In this document: piece after piece, positions 1-7,873 of the stretch | Layout of the letters: every line of letters starts with the position of its first letter | How positions within the stretch are numbered: the stretch's first letter is position 1 | NCBI GenBank assembly: GCA_017560085.1 | Contig: JAFYPA010000003.1 | Coordinates: 35,511 to 99,510 of the forward strand | Direction of reading: 5' to 3' | Source of the DNA: Clostridia bacterium | Lineage (GTDB): Bacteria; Bacillota; Clostridia; Oscillospirales; CAG-382 | Length of the DNA: 64,000 nucleotides | The notes under the pieces: model-generated | The model's database searches: none | What the model was told of the DNA's origin: nothing | Seen by the model: the letters and a program-made list of their open reading frames with translations, nothing else | Position numbers and translations under genes: made by a program

Positions 1-1
1 C

Positions 2-946
2 ACTTATGTCGGTGCGTATGCTATGCAGTATATTATGGACTTTGCACTGATTCTTTCGGGAGCATCGTCGTCGGCTCTTCTTTCGGAGCTTACGGATGTT
101 GCGGTTTACACCGTGCAGATGATTACTCCCGTGATAGTTTACTTTGCCGTAAGGGGCAAGGGCTTTGCCGACATATTCACGGTACGGGACGAGCTTGATT
201 ACGACTGGGAGCCCGAGAAAATCAGCGTCGGCGGTGTGTTTGCATATTTCCTTGTTGCATTTTCATTTTCCTCGGTGCTTGCGATCTTCGGGTCAATATT
301 TACGGGCATTGTTTCGGATGTGCTTTCCTCCTTTTCGGAGGCGCTTGTACTGGATCCGCAGGCATTTGCACTTCCCGTGTCAACGGGCTCGGCGGAGTTT
401 ACGGTAAGTATAATTTCCGTTGCGGTTCTGCCTGCCATCCTTGAGGAGATTTTCTTCAGAGGCGTGCTTCTGTCCGAATTTATAAGGTACGGCAAAACCT
501 TTGCGGTTGTTGCAAGTGCGGTATTCTTTGCCTCGGTGCACGGAAGTGCGGAGCAGATGGTTTTCAGCTTCGGTTACGGCGTTATTTTCGGAATAATTGC
601 GGTAAAGACGGGCTCGATTACGGTGGGGATACTCATTCATCTTCTCAATAATGCATATGCTCAGATTTCTCAGTATTACTCGGTTGCCTGTCAGTCGCAG
701 CTTGTTGATGATATTTTGTTCGTGATGGATATCGTACTTATTGTCGGCGGTCTTGCGGTGATAATTTACAAGATATGCACGGACAGTCTTTTGTATCACG
801 AGCGTGACGATTCCTGCAAGGGTGCGGGTGAGCTTACGGGCAAGGAGACCTTTTCGGCCTTTCTTTCTCCCGTGATGTTCATTTATTATGCTCTTGTGAT
901 TTATGAGACATATGCTGTGTATTTTTATTATAACCTTGTAAAATAA
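2..946 (+). CDS. CPBP-family intramembrane metalloprotease (5'-truncated)
   Basis: Polytopic membrane protein of the CPBP (CAAX protease / bacteriocin-processing) family, whose members are intramembrane metalloproteases or immunity proteins. Motif 1 is EEIFFRG (the EExxxR signature) at about residue 141 counted from the Met at 23. FASVHG (the FxxxH motif) and the IHLLNNA motif follow, each in a hydrophobic helix. The frame stays open upstream of the Met at 23 to the window edge and reads as hydrophobic sequence, so the real start is probably outside the window and the first helix is cut. The catalytic residues are present, so an active enzyme is likely; the substrate is unknown. tadA follows 24 bases downstream on the same strand. 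Confidence 0.85.
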   Translation, partial: TYVGAYAMQYIMDFALILSGASSSALLSELTDVAVYTVQMITPVIVYFAVRGKGFADIFTVRDELDYDWEPEKISVGGVFAYFLVAFSFSSVLAIFGSIFTGIVSDVLSSFSEALVLDPQAFALPVSTGSAEFTVSIISVAVLPAILEEIFFRGVLLSEFIRYGKTFAVVASAVFFASVHGSAEQMVFSFGYGVIFGIIAVKTGSITVGILIHLLNNAYAQISQYYSVACQSQLVDDILFVMDIVLIVGGLAVIIYKICTDSLLYHERDDSCKGAGELTGKETFSAFLSPVMFIYYALVIYETYAVYFYYNLVK

Positions 947-970
947 GTAAAGGGAAAGTGTCGTAAGAAA

Positions 971-1477
971 ATGAAAAAGGACATAATACCTATAAAGGAA
1001 AAAAGCACGGGCTACTATATGCGAGCCGCTCTGCGGTATGCGAAAAAGGCAGCAGATGAGGGCGAGGTGCCCGTCGGAGCCGTGGTTGTTTATGCGGGGC
1101 ATATAATAGCGGGCGGCAGAAACAGACGGGAAAACGGCAGAAATGCTCTTTACCACGCGGAGCTTGAGGCGATAGACAAGGCGTGCAAAAGGCTTGGCGG
1201 ATGGCGTCTTTTCGACTGTGATATGTATGTTACTCTCGAGCCCTGTCCGATGTGTGCGGGGGCTCTTATAAACTCAAGAATGAGAAGGGTTTACATCGGA
1301 GCGGCGGACAGCAAGGCGGGATGCTTCGGAAGCATTGCGGATATGAACACTCTCGGCTTTAACCACAAGCCCGAAATTGTATTCGGTGTGCTGGAGGAGG
1401 AATGCTCGGGAATTCTGAAGGAGTTCTTCCGTGGTCTTCGGGAGAGGAAGAAGGAAAAGCGCACGGCTGAGGAATAA
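971..1477 (+). CDS. tadA: tRNA-specific adenosine deaminase TadA
   Basis: Cytidine/deoxycytidylate deaminase-fold enzyme that converts adenosine-34 to inosine in tRNA-Arg(ACG). The zinc and catalytic motifs are complete: HAE at residues 62-64 and PCPMC at 91-95. The GEVPVGAVVV block at 31-40 and the MRRVYIGAADSKAG block are typical of TadA rather than of cytidine deaminases. At 168 residues the length is normal. An in-frame ATG at 1019 would remove a 16-residue N-terminal extension; neither start has a strong ribosome site, so the first 16 residues are uncertain. It lies 24 bases after the CPBP gene and may be co-transcribed with it. Confidence 0.93.
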   Translation: MKKDIIPIKEKSTGYYMRAALRYAKKAADEGEVPVGAVVVYAGHIIAGGRNRRENGRNALYHAELEAIDKACKRLGGWRLFDCDMYVTLEPCPMCAGALINSRMRRVYIGAADSKAGCFGSIADMNTLGFNHKPEIVFGVLEEECSGILKEFFRGLRERKKEKRTAEE

Positions 1478-1508
1478 ATTTCCGCTCTTGTCAAAAAAAG
1501 AAATGAAA

Positions 1509-1527
1509 TGTGATATATAATTTCACA
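1509..1527. promoter_or_regulatory. Inverted repeat TGTGA-N9-TCACA, possible operator
   Basis: A perfect TGTGA/TCACA inverted repeat with a 9-base AT-only centre lies just upstream of a TATAAT at 1537-1542, in the leader of the Gfo/Idh/MocA gene. The half-sites look CRP-like but the spacing (9 rather than 6) does not match CRP. It may bind a local sugar regulator; this is inference. Confidence 0.3.
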
Positions 1528-1604
1528 AAGATGTAGTATAATTCATTGGTGAAGGGGCTTTGCTCCCTTATAAAGAACAGTAAAATCCCAAAGAGGTTAT
1601 CGAA

Positions 1605-2603
1605 ATGTTGAAAAGCTTGATTATCGGCTGTGGCGCGATTTCTCACGTCCACGTAAATTCAATAAAGGAAAACGGCGGAAAAATTCTTGCCGTATGCGAT
1701 ATAAAGGAAGAAAGGGCGACGGCTCTTGCAAAGGAAGCGGGCTGTGACAAGACATACACCGACTACAAGGTGATGCTCGCGGAAAACAAGGATGCCGACG
1801 TGGTTCACGTTTGCACGCCCCATTATCTTCACGCACAGATGGCGATTTTTGCTATGGAGTGCGGCTTTGACGTATATCTCGAAAAGCCCTGCGCGATGGA
1901 TGCGGATGAGGCTCTTGAGATTGTGCGTGTGTCGGACAGCACGGGAAGAAGGGTATGCGTATCCTTCCAGAACAGACTTGTCAAGACCACCTCTGCCGCA
2001 AAGAGCGTTATAGAATCGGGCAGGCTCGGAAGACTTCTCGGAATAAAGGGTATTGTTACCTGGGAGAGAAGCGGTGCATATTACAGCGAAAGCGGCTGGA
2101 GAGGCACCTGGGCTACAGAGGGTGGCGGTGTTCTTATGAATCAGTCGATACATACTCTTGACCTGCTTTATTATTTCGGCGGTAAGGTTAAGAAGGTTGA
2201 GGGCAGTGTGGCGCTCAGAAAGAACGGCAACGTTTCCGAGGTTGAGGACACGGCTGAGGCTACAATCTGGTTTGAGAGCGGTGCTACGGCTATATTCTAT
2301 GCCACAAACTGTCACGTAATTTCAAATCCCGCGGAAATAGAGCTTGTGCTCGAGAAGGGAAGCCTTCTTATTTCCAACGACATTCTTTACGAGAGAGTGG
2401 ACGGAAGACTCAAGGAATACACCGAGAACAACGAAACTCCCCTCGGTAAGAGTGTATGGGGCTCGGGACACATTGCTATGATTGGTGCGTTCTATGATGC
2501 GATAGAGGGCAAGCAGTCATATTACTGCGACATAAGAGATGCTTATCAGGTTCTCGAGATAATAGGAAGCATTTACTCCACCAGCGCAAACAAGCTCAGA
2601 TAG
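1605..2603 (+). CDS. Gfo/Idh/MocA-family NAD(P)-dependent oxidoreductase
   Basis: Two-domain dehydrogenase of the glucose-fructose oxidoreductase / inositol dehydrogenase / MocA superfamily, likely oxidising or reducing a sugar or cyclitol. The N-terminal Rossmann fold shows GCGAISHVH near residues 8-16 and ends in the EKP signature at 93-95, whose Lys is the usual catalytic residue. The C-terminal sheet domain contains the GGGVLMNQSIHTLD segment, with the His expected to act as acid/base. At 332 residues it is full length. AGAGG precedes the ATG by 8 bases. No sugar transporter or kinase is next to it, so the substrate cannot be inferred from context. Confidence 0.9.
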   Translation: MLKSLIIGCGAISHVHVNSIKENGGKILAVCDIKEERATALAKEAGCDKTYTDYKVMLAENKDADVVHVCTPHYLHAQMAIFAMECGFDVYLEKPCAMDADEALEIVRVSDSTGRRVCVSFQNRLVKTTSAAKSVIESGRLGRLLGIKGIVTWERSGAYYSESGWRGTWATEGGGVLMNQSIHTLDLLYYFGGKVKKVEGSVALRKNGNVSEVEDTAEATIWFESGATAIFYATNCHVISNPAEIELVLEKGSLLISNDILYERVDGRLKEYTENNETPLGKSVWGSGHIAMIGAFYDAIEGKQSYYCDIRDAYQVLEIIGSIYSTSANKLR

Positions 2604-2618
2604 TTTTTTGAAAAATAT

Positions 2619-2694
2619 AATCCTCCCGTCATATTTTTGCAAGGCACGGAATATAGTGTGCTACAGAGCAAAAGTAATTTCGGGAGGATTTTTT
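2619..2694 (+). promoter_or_regulatory. Inverted repeat whose 3' arm is the SD of the next gene; possible sporulation-type promoter in the loop
   Basis: AATCCTCCCG (2619-2628) and CGGGAGGATT (2681-2690) are a perfect 10-base inverted repeat. The right arm carries the Shine-Dalgarno GGGAGG of the gene starting at 2695, and T6 (2689-2694) runs directly into the ATG. In transcripts coming from the upstream oxidoreductase (stop at 2603) the repeat could hide the SD or act as a long-loop terminator. Between the arms, TCATATTTTT (2629-2638) and AATATAGTG (2650-2658) resemble the -35 and -10 of a sigma-E-class sporulation promoter. A transcript starting there would lack the left arm. The promoter call is tentative. 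Confidence 0.45.
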
Positions 2695-3219
2695 ATGTTT
2701 GTTTATTCGCTTAAGGCTTCCAGAATAAAGCTTCTGGGGCTCAGCCTTCTTTGTGCGGTGGTGCTTGGGTCCGCACTTGCATATCTTTTCCACGGGGGAA
2801 ATGCTCCGGAGCTGTCTCTTGCGGCGGCGCAGGGGCGGGAAATCCGTTTTGACGGGATAAAGACGGATGAGGATCTGTACAGATTCGTGCAGTCGCTCGG
2901 TATTGAAATCAAGACGCCTGCGTACAACAAGGCGGAGGTTGATCTTCCGAGGGTTTTCGATGCGGTTTACAACAAGTACAACGCCATTCAGAAGCAGCAG
3001 GGCTTCGACCTTACAAAGTACTGCGGAAAGACGCTTCGGAGGTATACCTTTGAGGTTACCAATTATCCTCTTGCTCAGCACGGAATAAATGACGGAGCGA
3101 AGGTATATCTTACGGTTTTCGTGCACAAGAGCAAGGTTGTGGGCGGTGATATCTCCTGCCGTGAGGGTGGCGGTCTTGTAACTACCTTCGTTGACTTTAT
3201 TCCCACGGAAAAGCTGTAA
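2695..3219 (+). CDS. DUF4830-like membrane-anchored protein
   Basis: A 174-residue protein with one N-terminal membrane segment (about residues 12-32, LLGLSLLCAVVLGSALAYLF) and an extracytoplasmic domain. The VQSLGIEI...ADLPRVFDAVYNKYNAIQ-like layout and a C-terminal segment rich in aromatics and beta-branched residues recall DUF4830, a family of unknown function in Firmicutes. I chose the ATG at 2695 because GGGAGG sits 7 bases before it; the longer frame from 2608 has no ribosome site. It is followed by a terminator shared with the convergent gene. The inverted-repeat leader and possible sporulation-type promoter hint at stage-specific expression, which is inference. Confidence 0.7.
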   Translation: MFVYSLKASRIKLLGLSLLCAVVLGSALAYLFHGGNAPELSLAAAQGREIRFDGIKTDEDLYRFVQSLGIEIKTPAYNKAEVDLPRVFDAVYNKYNAIQKQQGFDLTKYCGKTLRRYTFEVTNYPLAQHGINDGAKVYLTVFVHKSKVVGGDISCREGGGLVTTFVDFIPTEKL

Positions 3220-3229
3220 ATACAAAAGC

Positions 3230-3261
3230 ATCCCGACTGACGGAAAATCAGTCGGGATTTT
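3230..3261. terminator. Bidirectional intrinsic terminator
   Basis: ATCCCGACTGA (3230-3240) and TCAGTCGGGAT (3248-3258) form an 11-base-pair stem with a 7-base loop, followed by TTTT on the plus strand. It separates the convergent genes ending at 3219 and 3265. Confidence 0.85.
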
Positions 3262-3264
3262 GTG

Positions 3265-5727
3265 TTACTTATTGAAATAGGATACTGCCGCTACGGGAAT
3301 GAGCCAGAACAGCTGGATGATAAGACAGAAGGTGATATCAAGTGAGCCGTTGGTTATCATCATAAGTGCGGAGAGGGCTGCGCACATAACTGCGCTTATG
3401 ATTTTTATTACGTTGTTTATCTTTACGTTTCTTCCCGTTCTCTCGCAGATAAGGAGCATTTCAAGGAAATTGTGTACGCTTCCGAGGGCGATAACGCCTG
3501 AGCTTACCTTTGTCTTTACTGCGGGAATGTCGCTTGCACTGTTGCCCTTGATTACGCTAAGAGCATAGTTTGCTTTTTCAAGACCACCGAATACGAGGTC
3601 GTTGTTGATACAAGGGTCGAGGGTCTTTACGCCTACGCAGAGGTTTGCGTCGTGAAGCTCACGGAGTGTCTTTTCGAAGGAGGGATTCATGGAATACTTT
3701 ATGTAGAACTTTGCGAGTATTCTGCCGCCGCATACCATAAAGAGGATGCTTCCGTGGGACTGCTCGAAGGAGGAGTCGGCACTGTCCGTGATGATTCTTA
3801 TGCCGTTTGCACCGAGATAGGAGGCTGTTGCAAGGCATACGTCTCTGCCGTCAACATTTACCTCGATTGCATCGGGATATACCTTTACGAGCTTCACCTC
3901 GGAGCTCTGGCTCTTGGTGTCTACTATCTTTGTGAAGATTTTTGAGAGCGGTCCGCCGATTTTTCCGTAAATCTTGGACATTATGATAACCGCTTCGTCA
4001 AGTGCCATACCGCCGTAGGTTTTGATGATGGAGATTCTTACATCCTTGGGGAGGAACACCTCTGTGTCCTCAAAGGCTACTACGGAAAGTCCCTTGTATT
4101 CCTCGCTGGCGTTCTGACCGATGAGGGTTGCGTTAATGCTCTTGCCGAGCTTTGTTGCGATGAACTTGGGAAGTGCGGATATGAAGAAGGTGTTTATCGG
4201 AATGGAGGAAACGAGAATGATTGTGAGCCCCGTCATACCTGCGTAAATCTTTTCGGAAATGCTGATATCCGTTGTGAATACCGCAACGAAGATACCTACG
4301 AGCAATGCGATAATTGCGAGGATGAATGTCATTTTACCGAGCTTCTTTTCGTCCTCGGGTCTCTTGTCGTTTCTGCCTACGAAGCCCTCGTAAACGGAGC
4401 CCTTGCATACGGAGATTACCTTTGCCTTTTCAAGGTTTATGTGGGAGGCGAAGGGACTGCATTCAAGGGAGTTCGTTCCGAGCTCGTATGCGCCGTATTT
4501 ATTGGAAACGGAGGAGGCTATTCTGTAGGCCTTGTCGTCTGCGCTGGCGCGGAGATAGTTATATACCGCAAGAGCGAGTATTGAGAGGCATCCCATACAG
4601 CAGAACATATTTACCTTTACGGAGCTTGCAAGAATTACTGTTATGATTGCGTGAAGCGTACAAACGGTAAACACCGTAAGAGTGCAGGATGCGGGGGAGA
4701 ATCTTCTGTCAAGTGCGGACCAGAAGCCCTGAACGAGGCTGTCAAGCACGCATATTGCGGAGAAGCACATAACCTGAAGGTCTATAAGTGCCACGAAGGC
4801 GGGATTGTTACGAGCACTGAGGAATGAAGGAAGCGAGAATGTTCCCGCAATGCCGAGCTCAAGGTAGAGGCCGACAAGAAGGAAGAATGCCGCTCCGACA
4901 AGGGAGATGAGTGCACGGCACTTCTTGAGGTAGTAGTGTCTCTGTCCCTCGTTTACCGCGTCGGGGTCTGCCATATTGATTTCCTCGTATGCGCCGAGCT
5001 CCTTGGCTATTTTGTTGTGCTCGGACTTCTTCTTTTTGCGTTCCTTTTCCGTCTCTTCGTCATCGTCATCGGTGGAAAGTCCGAAGAGCTTTCCGAGGGA
5101 GCTGTTGACGTCGGGCTGCTTTGATGCGGGCGCGGAGCTGTCGCTCTCTGTTTCCTTTGCTTCGGGTGTGTTGTCGCCCTCGAAGTCGTCAAAGTTTATT
5201 TCGCCGCTGTCTGCGTCATCCTCGGCAGGCTTTGCCTTGGGGGCGGGAGTGTATATCTTGGTGTCGTCGTCTTCCTCTGTGTCCTCTGCCTCGAAGGTGT
5301 CCTCCTCGTGGATGTCGGAGGGAGTGTCTGCCTCTTCCTCCTCGGCTTCCTCGGCGTCCGCGTTTTCTGCGGTTATGATGTCGCTTTGGATTTCCCCGGA
5401 GTTTTCACCGTCGTCCTCGGAGAAGGGGATTTCCGCATCTGATTCGGATTCCTCCGCTTCTTCGATGGGGAGCTCCTCCTCTGTGGGCTCCTGCGCCGTT
5501 TCTTCCTCGGCAGGCTTATCCTTTTCGGAGGAGTCGTTCAGAATGTTATCAAGCCAAGCAAGGTTTTCCGCGTGGGAATCCTCGAATATTTTATCAAGAT
5601 TTTTCATTGCATCGTCAAACTTGTTTGATGCACCTTCTGTGCTTTTGGGAGTGCCGATGTCGTCGAGTATGCTGTCAATGGTAACGGAGCTCTTGGTGCT
5701 TTCCGATGCATTTGAGTTGTTCTGCAT
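3265..5727 (-). CDS. Large membrane protein resembling a P-type ATPase without the catalytic Asp
   Basis: 820 residues. The first ~250 are very acidic and low in complexity (runs of Glu/Asp/Ser/Ala), apparently disordered and cytoplasmic. Hydrophobic segments then appear near residues 273-295, 310-335, 350-395, 470-510 and 775-815. The stretch around SSIPINTFFISALPKFIATK, then KLGKSINATLIGQ and VVAFEDTEVF, follows the order of a P-type ATPase core (membrane proline motif, then GxxxGILxKG, then DKTGT), but the DKTGT position reads EDTEV. The C-terminal VSSGVIALGSVHNFLEML...RTGRNVKINNV resembles the end of the phosphorylation domain leading into the last helices. I therefore read it as a catalytically dead P-type-ATPase relative. 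This is a fold inference by eye; the role is unknown. It lies 50 bases downstream of rlmB. Confidence 0.6.
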   Translation of the reverse strand: MQNNSNASESTKSSVTIDSILDDIGTPKSTEGASNKFDDAMKNLDKIFEDSHAENLAWLDNILNDSSEKDKPAEEETAQEPTEEELPIEEAEESESDAEIPFSEDDGENSGEIQSDIITAENADAEEAEEEEADTPSDIHEEDTFEAEDTEEDDDTKIYTPAPKAKPAEDDADSGEINFDDFEGDNTPEAKETESDSSAPASKQPDVNSSLGKLFGLSTDDDDEETEKERKKKKSEHNKIAKELGAYEEINMADPDAVNEGQRHYYLKKCRALISLVGAAFFLLVGLYLELGIAGTFSLPSFLSARNNPAFVALIDLQVMCFSAICVLDSLVQGFWSALDRRFSPASCTLTVFTVCTLHAIITVILASSVKVNMFCCMGCLSILALAVYNYLRASADDKAYRIASSVSNKYGAYELGTNSLECSPFASHINLEKAKVISVCKGSVYEGFVGRNDKRPEDEKKLGKMTFILAIIALLVGIFVAVFTTDISISEKIYAGMTGLTIILVSSIPINTFFISALPKFIATKLGKSINATLIGQNASEEYKGLSVVAFEDTEVFLPKDVRISIIKTYGGMALDEAVIIMSKIYGKIGGPLSKIFTKIVDTKSQSSEVKLVKVYPDAIEVNVDGRDVCLATASYLGANGIRIITDSADSSFEQSHGSILFMVCGGRILAKFYIKYSMNPSFEKTLRELHDANLCVGVKTLDPCINNDLVFGGLEKANYALSVIKGNSASDIPAVKTKVSSGVIALGSVHNFLEMLLICERTGRNVKINNVIKIISAVMCAALSALMMITNGSLDITFCLIIQLFWLIPVAAVSYFNK

Positions 5728-5777
5728 AACGCTGTCTTCCTTTCCCGTATTTTATCTTTTTCTTCTGTTACTTTCGG

Positions 5778-6728
5778 TTACTTGCAGTCTCTCTGCTTGA
5801 TAGCCTCATACAGCAGCACTGCCGCCGCCGTTGAAACATTGAGCGAGTTTACCTTGCCCTTCATGGGGATGGAAACGATAAAGTCGGAGTTTTTCTTTAC
5901 GATATCCGAAACGCCGTTTTCTTCGCTTCCGAGAACAATTGCACAGGGGCAGTCGTAGTCGGCATCGGTGTAGCTTGTGCCGTCGGCCTCCGCAGCGAAA
6001 ATCCAGAAGCCGAGGTCCTTGAGCTTTCTTATTGTGTCGCTGATGTTGGAGCACTTAACTGCCGCAATATGCTCTGTTGCTCCTGCGGATGCCTTTACAA
6101 CAGCGGGAGTGATGCCTGCCGCACGTCTCTTGGGGAGTATGATTCCGTGAGCGCCCGCGCCCTCGGCACATCTTATAATCGCACCGAGATTGTGGGGGTC
6201 GGAGATGCCGTCGCAGATTACGATAAGGGGCTTTTCGCCTCTTTCCTCTGCGATTGCGATAACATCCTCAAGGGAAACGTATTCCATTTCGGAGGCAATT
6301 GCAACGATGCCCTGATGCTGCTCGTAGCCGCAAAGAGCGTCAAGCTTTTTCTTGTCCGTTTCGATTACGGGAATGCCTCTTTCTATTGCCTGGGCAACAA
6401 GTACGGTGATTGAGCCCTCTCTGTCGCCCTCTCTTACGAAGATTTTTTCTATGTCACGGCCTGACTTCAGAAGCTCTCTTACCGCGTTTCTGCCGGGAAT
6501 TGAGCCGTTGGAAAGCTCCTCCTCGTATCCGCCGTTTTCCTTTGCGGGACGCTCGGAATATGTATTTCTGCCGCCTTTTCCCGTGTCCTTTCTGAAGTTG
6601 TCCTTTTTAAAGCTGTCCTTTTTATATCCGTCTTTTTTGAAGCCGTCCTTCTTAAAGCCATCCTTTTTGAAGCTTCTGTCGGATGAGCCTTTTCCGTAGG
6701 GCTTTTTTTCTTTATACTTATCGTTCAC
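5778..6728 (-). CDS. rlmB: 23S rRNA (guanosine-2'-O-)-methyltransferase RlmB (TrmH family)
   Basis: SPOUT-class methyltransferase expected to methylate the 2'-OH of G2251 in 23S rRNA. Residues 80-150 form the substrate-binding domain (NAVRELL onward). The SPOUT domain has motif 1 NLGAIIRCAEGAGA, motif 2 VLGSEENGV and motif 3 IPMKGKVNSLNVSTA, which forms the knot and the SAM pocket. The first ~75 residues are unusual: a basic tail with five near-identical (F/Y)KKD(G/S/N) units at residues 20-48. Such a tail probably binds RNA and is absent from the E. coli enzyme. The start is GTG with an AGAAAGGAA ribosome site. A sigma-A promoter lies upstream at 6807-6835. Confidence 0.9.
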   Translation of the reverse strand: MNDKYKEKKPYGKGSSDRSFKKDGFKKDGFKKDGYKKDSFKKDNFRKDTGKGGRNTYSERPAKENGGYEEELSNGSIPGRNAVRELLKSGRDIEKIFVREGDREGSITVLVAQAIERGIPVIETDKKKLDALCGYEQHQGIVAIASEMEYVSLEDVIAIAEERGEKPLIVICDGISDPHNLGAIIRCAEGAGAHGIILPKRRAAGITPAVVKASAGATEHIAAVKCSNISDTIRKLKDLGFWIFAAEADGTSYTDADYDCPCAIVLGSEENGVSDIVKKNSDFIVSIPMKGKVNSLNVSTAAAVLLYEAIKQRDCK

Positions 6729-6758
6729 TGAGGTTTACGTTCCTTTCTGTGAAATGCG

Positions 6759-6893
6759 GATTATGCCGAGAAAGCATAGTTACCGAATCTAATTTTATAC
6801 TTTACTATTATAACATACTTTTTTCGATTTGTACATAACAATTTCTTCAATGTTTACAATAATTTACAATTACTGCAAATTTTCGGCATAATC
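6759..6893. repeat. 11-base inverted repeat flanking the rlmB promoter
   Basis: GATTATGCCGA (6759-6769) and TCGGCATAATC (6883-6893) are exact inverted copies about 110 bases apart, one on each side of the rlmB promoter. A further CTCGGCA follows the right copy. The pair could be operator half-sites for a looping regulator or remains of a small repeat. Confidence 0.4.
6807..6835 (-). promoter_or_regulatory. Sigma-A promoter of rlmB
   Basis: On the minus strand TGTACA (6835-6830), a 17-base spacer and TATAAT (6812-6807) lie about 80 bases before the rlmB start. The -35 is a 4/6 match. Confidence 0.6.
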
Positions 6894-6960
6894 TCGGCAA
6901 TTTATGGCGGATTTTGTCGAAGCCTCAAGGAAAAATTCCGTCTGTGAAGGCGAAAAAGGC

Positions 6961-6993
6961 AAAAAAGAACCGCTCTCGGGATGAGAACGGTCG
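6961..6993 (-). terminator. Intrinsic terminator after the MBL genes
   Basis: Read on the minus strand, GACCGTTCTC and GAGAGCGGTTC pair (one G-U) around a short loop, followed by TTTTTT. It closes the minus-strand group running from the SLH protein to the second MBL hydrolase. Confidence 0.75.
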
Positions 6994-7012
6994 GGATTTT
7001 TTACTTTGCGAA

Positions 7013-7846
7013 TCAGAATTCTACCGTGAGTCCGTCGTATGCTGCGATAAAGCCGAGCTTTTCAGCCTCCGCTTCAAGCTCCTCTCTTGTGCCTCCGCAG
7101 TTGTGACAAAGGTGGGTGATTACCCATTTTGTGTCCTTGTCGCAGAGACCCAAATCGCAGAGCATTTGCTTTGTGTCGCTGCACGCCTTGAAGTTCATAT
7201 GGAATCTGTCGCCCGAATTGAAGCCGTTTGTACAGTCGAAGGAAACAAGGTCGAGGTGCTTACCGCAATTTTTCAGATATTCCACAGTTTCCGCAGGAAG
7301 TCTTCCCGTGTCGTTTGCGTAGAAGATTGCCTTGCCGTCCTTTTCGATGATAAAGAGAACGGGGTCTGTATTCGGTGAGTGGTCGGCTCTTACGGGAGTG
7401 ATGTCATATCCTTCCGCAGAGAAGGGCTCAAATGCCTTTATGAGATTTGCCGTAACTCTGTCGTCCTCAATTTCGTTGTTTTTGATAAGTGCGGCGATTT
7501 TTTCGTAGCCTACGCTTGTTGCGTAGAAGTCCAGCGGTGTGCCTTCGTTGTCAAGGATGGGGCTTACCGCCTTTTTTCTTGCCCAGATGTCACTTGTATA
7601 GAGGTGGTCACCGTGGGAATGGGTGACTATACAGGCGTGAATGCTCTGAAGATCAAGTCCGCCGTGGACTATGTGCATAAAGGTGTCGGGCGGAAAATCA
7701 ACAAGAATTTTGTCGTCTATAAGAGCCTGATTTCTGCTTCTTATGTCTCTGCCGCCGTTTTTGATTGCGCTCTGACAAACGGGACACTTGCAGAAAAGAG
7801 AGGGAATACCCTCGGATGCGCCTGTGCCGAGATATTTGATTTTCAT
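7013..7846 (-). CDS. PhnP-like MBL-fold metallo-hydrolase (copy 1)
   Basis: 277-residue metallo-beta-lactamase-fold hydrolase. HSHGDH at residues 76-81 supplies the two-metal site, with further ligands in DCTNGF and THLCHN. CKCPVC at 19-24, directly after the first strand, is the extra zinc-binding feature of PhnP-type phosphodiesterases, so a small cyclic phosphate or nucleotide phosphodiester substrate is plausible. It is clearly paralogous to the next gene, 27 bases upstream: both share the N-terminal half, FIIEKDGKA and SFDCTN. AAGGAG precedes the ATG. Its second C-terminal motif, HLCHNCGG, carries extra Cys residues that the paralogue lacks. Confidence 0.88.
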   Translation of the reverse strand: MKIKYLGTGASEGIPSLFCKCPVCQSAIKNGGRDIRSRNQALIDDKILVDFPPDTFMHIVHGGLDLQSIHACIVTHSHGDHLYTSDIWARKKAVSPILDNEGTPLDFYATSVGYEKIAALIKNNEIEDDRVTANLIKAFEPFSAEGYDITPVRADHSPNTDPVLFIIEKDGKAIFYANDTGRLPAETVEYLKNCGKHLDLVSFDCTNGFNSGDRFHMNFKACSDTKQMLCDLGLCDKDTKWVITHLCHNCGGTREELEAEAEKLGFIAAYDGLTVEF

Positions 7847-7873
7847 AATTTTTCTCCTTGTCGGTATGTAAAA

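Noticed and set aside
4976..5800. 274-residue Ser-rich plus-strand frame
   Set aside because: It mirrors the Glu/Asp-rich tail of the minus-strand membrane protein.
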